Assembly: GCA_002348095.1 (NCBI GenBank)
Contig: DDYT01000070.1
Coordinates: 1 to 7,769 of the forward strand
Source: Erysipelotrichaceae bacterium UBA2227
Lineage (GTDB): Bacteria; Bacillota_I; Bacilli_A; Erysipelotrichales; Erysipelotrichaceae
Direction: 5' to 3'
DNA length: 7,769 bases
Part shown: positions 7,401-7,769 of the stretch, piece after piece
Layout: every line of letters starts with the position of its first letter
How positions within the stretch are numbered: the stretch's first letter is position 1
Position numbers and translations under genes: made by a program
Notes under the pieces: generated by a model
Told to the model about the DNA's origin: nothing
Seen by the model: only the letters and a program-made list of their open reading frames with translations
Databases searched by the model: none

Positions 7401-7769
7401 AGCCGGGACCATTGGTACAGTCGCACAAAAGACAGCCTTTGGCTACGTAAGCGGATACTGTGAAGAAAAAGGCATCGAAACACCGATGCGACAGGCTTTG
7501 CGACTAAAACTGGCCTTGGGCTGCGAAGGTGTCAAACGGACGACCGGTCAGCATCCGGGCGGAATCGTCGTAATTCCCAAAGACATTGACGTACATCAGT
7601 TTACGCCGGTGCAGTATCCGGCCAATAATCCGACTTCCGAATGGAAAACCACCCACTTTGACTACAATGATCTGCATGACAACCTATTAAAACTTGATAT
7701 TCTCGGTCATGTTGATCCGACCGCAATCAAACTTTTGGAAAAGGTAACCGGAATCGATCCGAAAACGAT
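4426..7769 (+). CDS. polC: DNA polymerase III alpha subunit, Gram-positive type PolC, 3'-truncated by the window edge
   Basis: PolC is the main replicative polymerase of Bacillota and carries its own 3'-5' proofreading exonuclease. 1114 codons are visible; about 300 C-terminal residues (rest of fingers, tandem HhH, beta-binding region) are missing. The order is an N-terminal domain, an OB-fold (about 197-286), and a PHP domain starting at EWHSHS (His303, His305). The PHP domain is interrupted by a DEDDh exonuclease: FDLETTGL (Asp397, Glu399), HNAGFD (Asp482) and HRADYD (His538, Asp543). PHP resumes through ATGDVHY (Asp723, His725). The polymerase domain has the GSRGSVGSS motif, a four-Cys zinc site (Cys910, 913, 935, 938), the catalytic pair PDIDLNF (Asp964, Asp966) and the third catalytic Asp1091 in LKLDILG. 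Proofreading and polymerase residues all look intact. One deviation is HVDPT where relatives I recall have HDDPT (Val1096). The start is probably TTG 4426, and the extra N-terminal stretch matches the usual distance to the first conserved strand. Confidence 0.97.
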   Translation, partial: MQTLQLSKIVEQIGLTPEEKRLVETAVMERPTFIVNRRTLRVTLITDRLLPFLTWKKFQDGLIRLTHSNVELVIQCGASPVHSKEIEQYVRYYSGFIPNGRILNDTYLNMGQNEIECLCPLAHQKEEIDRLIPDLNVFLNQVGIFLPVRSKIVERNGSTVEVDMPVSIEKTTEKLKEVKDFKRKRKTYTPIKIKDIQDSMTDIQIEGCVFQIENRDILNGEQLMQMIYLSDESDAITVKRYARKQEDKEEFKKLSTNDCITVKGRCSFDQYAKDVVVLADELTISSKSKFLSDDRPIKRVEWHSHSNMSEMDGVCDVEELIETAFQYGHPGLAITDHMVAQAFPKAQFAVSRLKKQYPQQPFKMVYGVEMNMVDPSLNIVENPKGQILEEMTMVAFDLETTGLSSRYDEIIEFGAVKIRYGEVIDRLQFFVRPSVEIPLFISEKTNIRQEHVEYAETIDVLMPKILDFFKDHVLVAHNAGFDVRFINENLKRLNMSALSNTVIDTLDCARALIKDRKAFKLGKVARYYAIPYDEEVAHRADYDAEIVGMVVVNLLKDARDKNCKTVEDLQHVQDEDAFKSVMRKHVNVIAKNQTGLKSLFELVTLSHTKYLAFFGKANSKKDEDEFMAEPRIIRDEIIARREHLLIGSSCYNGEIFEIAANQSHTDLIEAMKFYDYIEVQPPSNYQPLIDQHSVSSKKRLMMILTDIINTAVSLNIPVLATGDVHYAFKDQKQFREIYIQAQGIGGVRHPLYIYNAHRRMNTVSPDQHLRTTQEMLDAFDFVNDETAHALVVDNPRRLLDHVDEVFPIQKGLYTPSIEGADAKLSEVCYKNAYQQYGTNLPVPVAQRLAKELTAIISNGFGVIYYIAHLLVKKSLEDGYLVGSRGSVGSSLVATMAQITEVNPLPPHYSCPQCSYSEFFFDGKVSSGYDLPDKFCPHCSTLMRGEGQDIPFETFLGFEGDKVPDIDLNFSGDYQEKAHAFTKVLFGEDNVFRAGTIGTVAQKTAFGYVSGYCEEKGIETPMRQALRLKLALGCEGVKRTTGQHPGGIVVIPKDIDVHQFTPVQYPANNPTSEWKTTHFDYNDLHDNLLKLDILGHVDPTAIKLLEKVTGIDPKT

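Noticed and set aside
7010..7428. Overlapping minus-strand open frames within polC
   Set aside because: They lie opposite the highly conserved polymerase core, have low-complexity unfamiliar translations, and lack start signals. They are coding-strand shadows.

Overview
The window reads as ordinary chromosomal DNA from an anaerobic, fermentative member of the Bacillota (low-GC Gram-positives). The strongest lineage marker is PolC, the DNA polymerase III alpha subunit with the exonuclease embedded in its PHP domain, which is typical of Bacillota and their relatives. An NfnAB-type NADH/NADPH:ferredoxin oxidoreductase points to ferredoxin-based anaerobic metabolism. Base composition looks moderate (mid-40s % GC by eye, not computed). 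A Clostridia/Erysipelotrichia-like affiliation is plausible from recalled family resemblance, but it is not proven here.

Layout: all five genes are on the + strand and coding is almost continuous. Positions 1-861 hold the 3' part of an aldose 1-epimerase (galM), whose start lies upstream of the window. galK (865-2136) follows after 3 nt, with its ribosome binding site inside the end of galM. The nfnA-like gene (2148-2978) follows 11 nt after galK, and nfnB (2975-4351) overlaps it by 4 nt (ATGA). A short intrinsic terminator (4342-4362) overlaps the nfnB stop codon. The only real intergenic gap (4352-4425) carries a probable extended -10 promoter and the ribosome binding site of polC. polC (4426-7769) uses a probable TTG start and runs off the 3' edge; 1114 codons are visible out of about 1400-1450 expected.

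How the genes fit together: GalM interconverts the galactose anomers and GalK phosphorylates alpha-galactose, so the first two genes are the entry steps of the Leloir pathway. galT and galE are not in the window. The NfnA/NfnB pair forms a flavin/iron-sulfur complex that balances NADH, NADPH and reduced ferredoxin. Its tight spacing behind galK suggests one transcript, so sugar catabolism and redox balancing may be co-expressed. polC is a separate, replication-dedicated unit with its own promoter.

No mobile element, CRISPR array, tRNA, rRNA or obvious undescribed system was found. The findings are modest: the galK-nfnAB linkage, active-site variants in GalK, one unusual residue next to the PolC catalytic aspartate, a stop codon lying in a terminator loop, and a non-ATG start for an essential gene.
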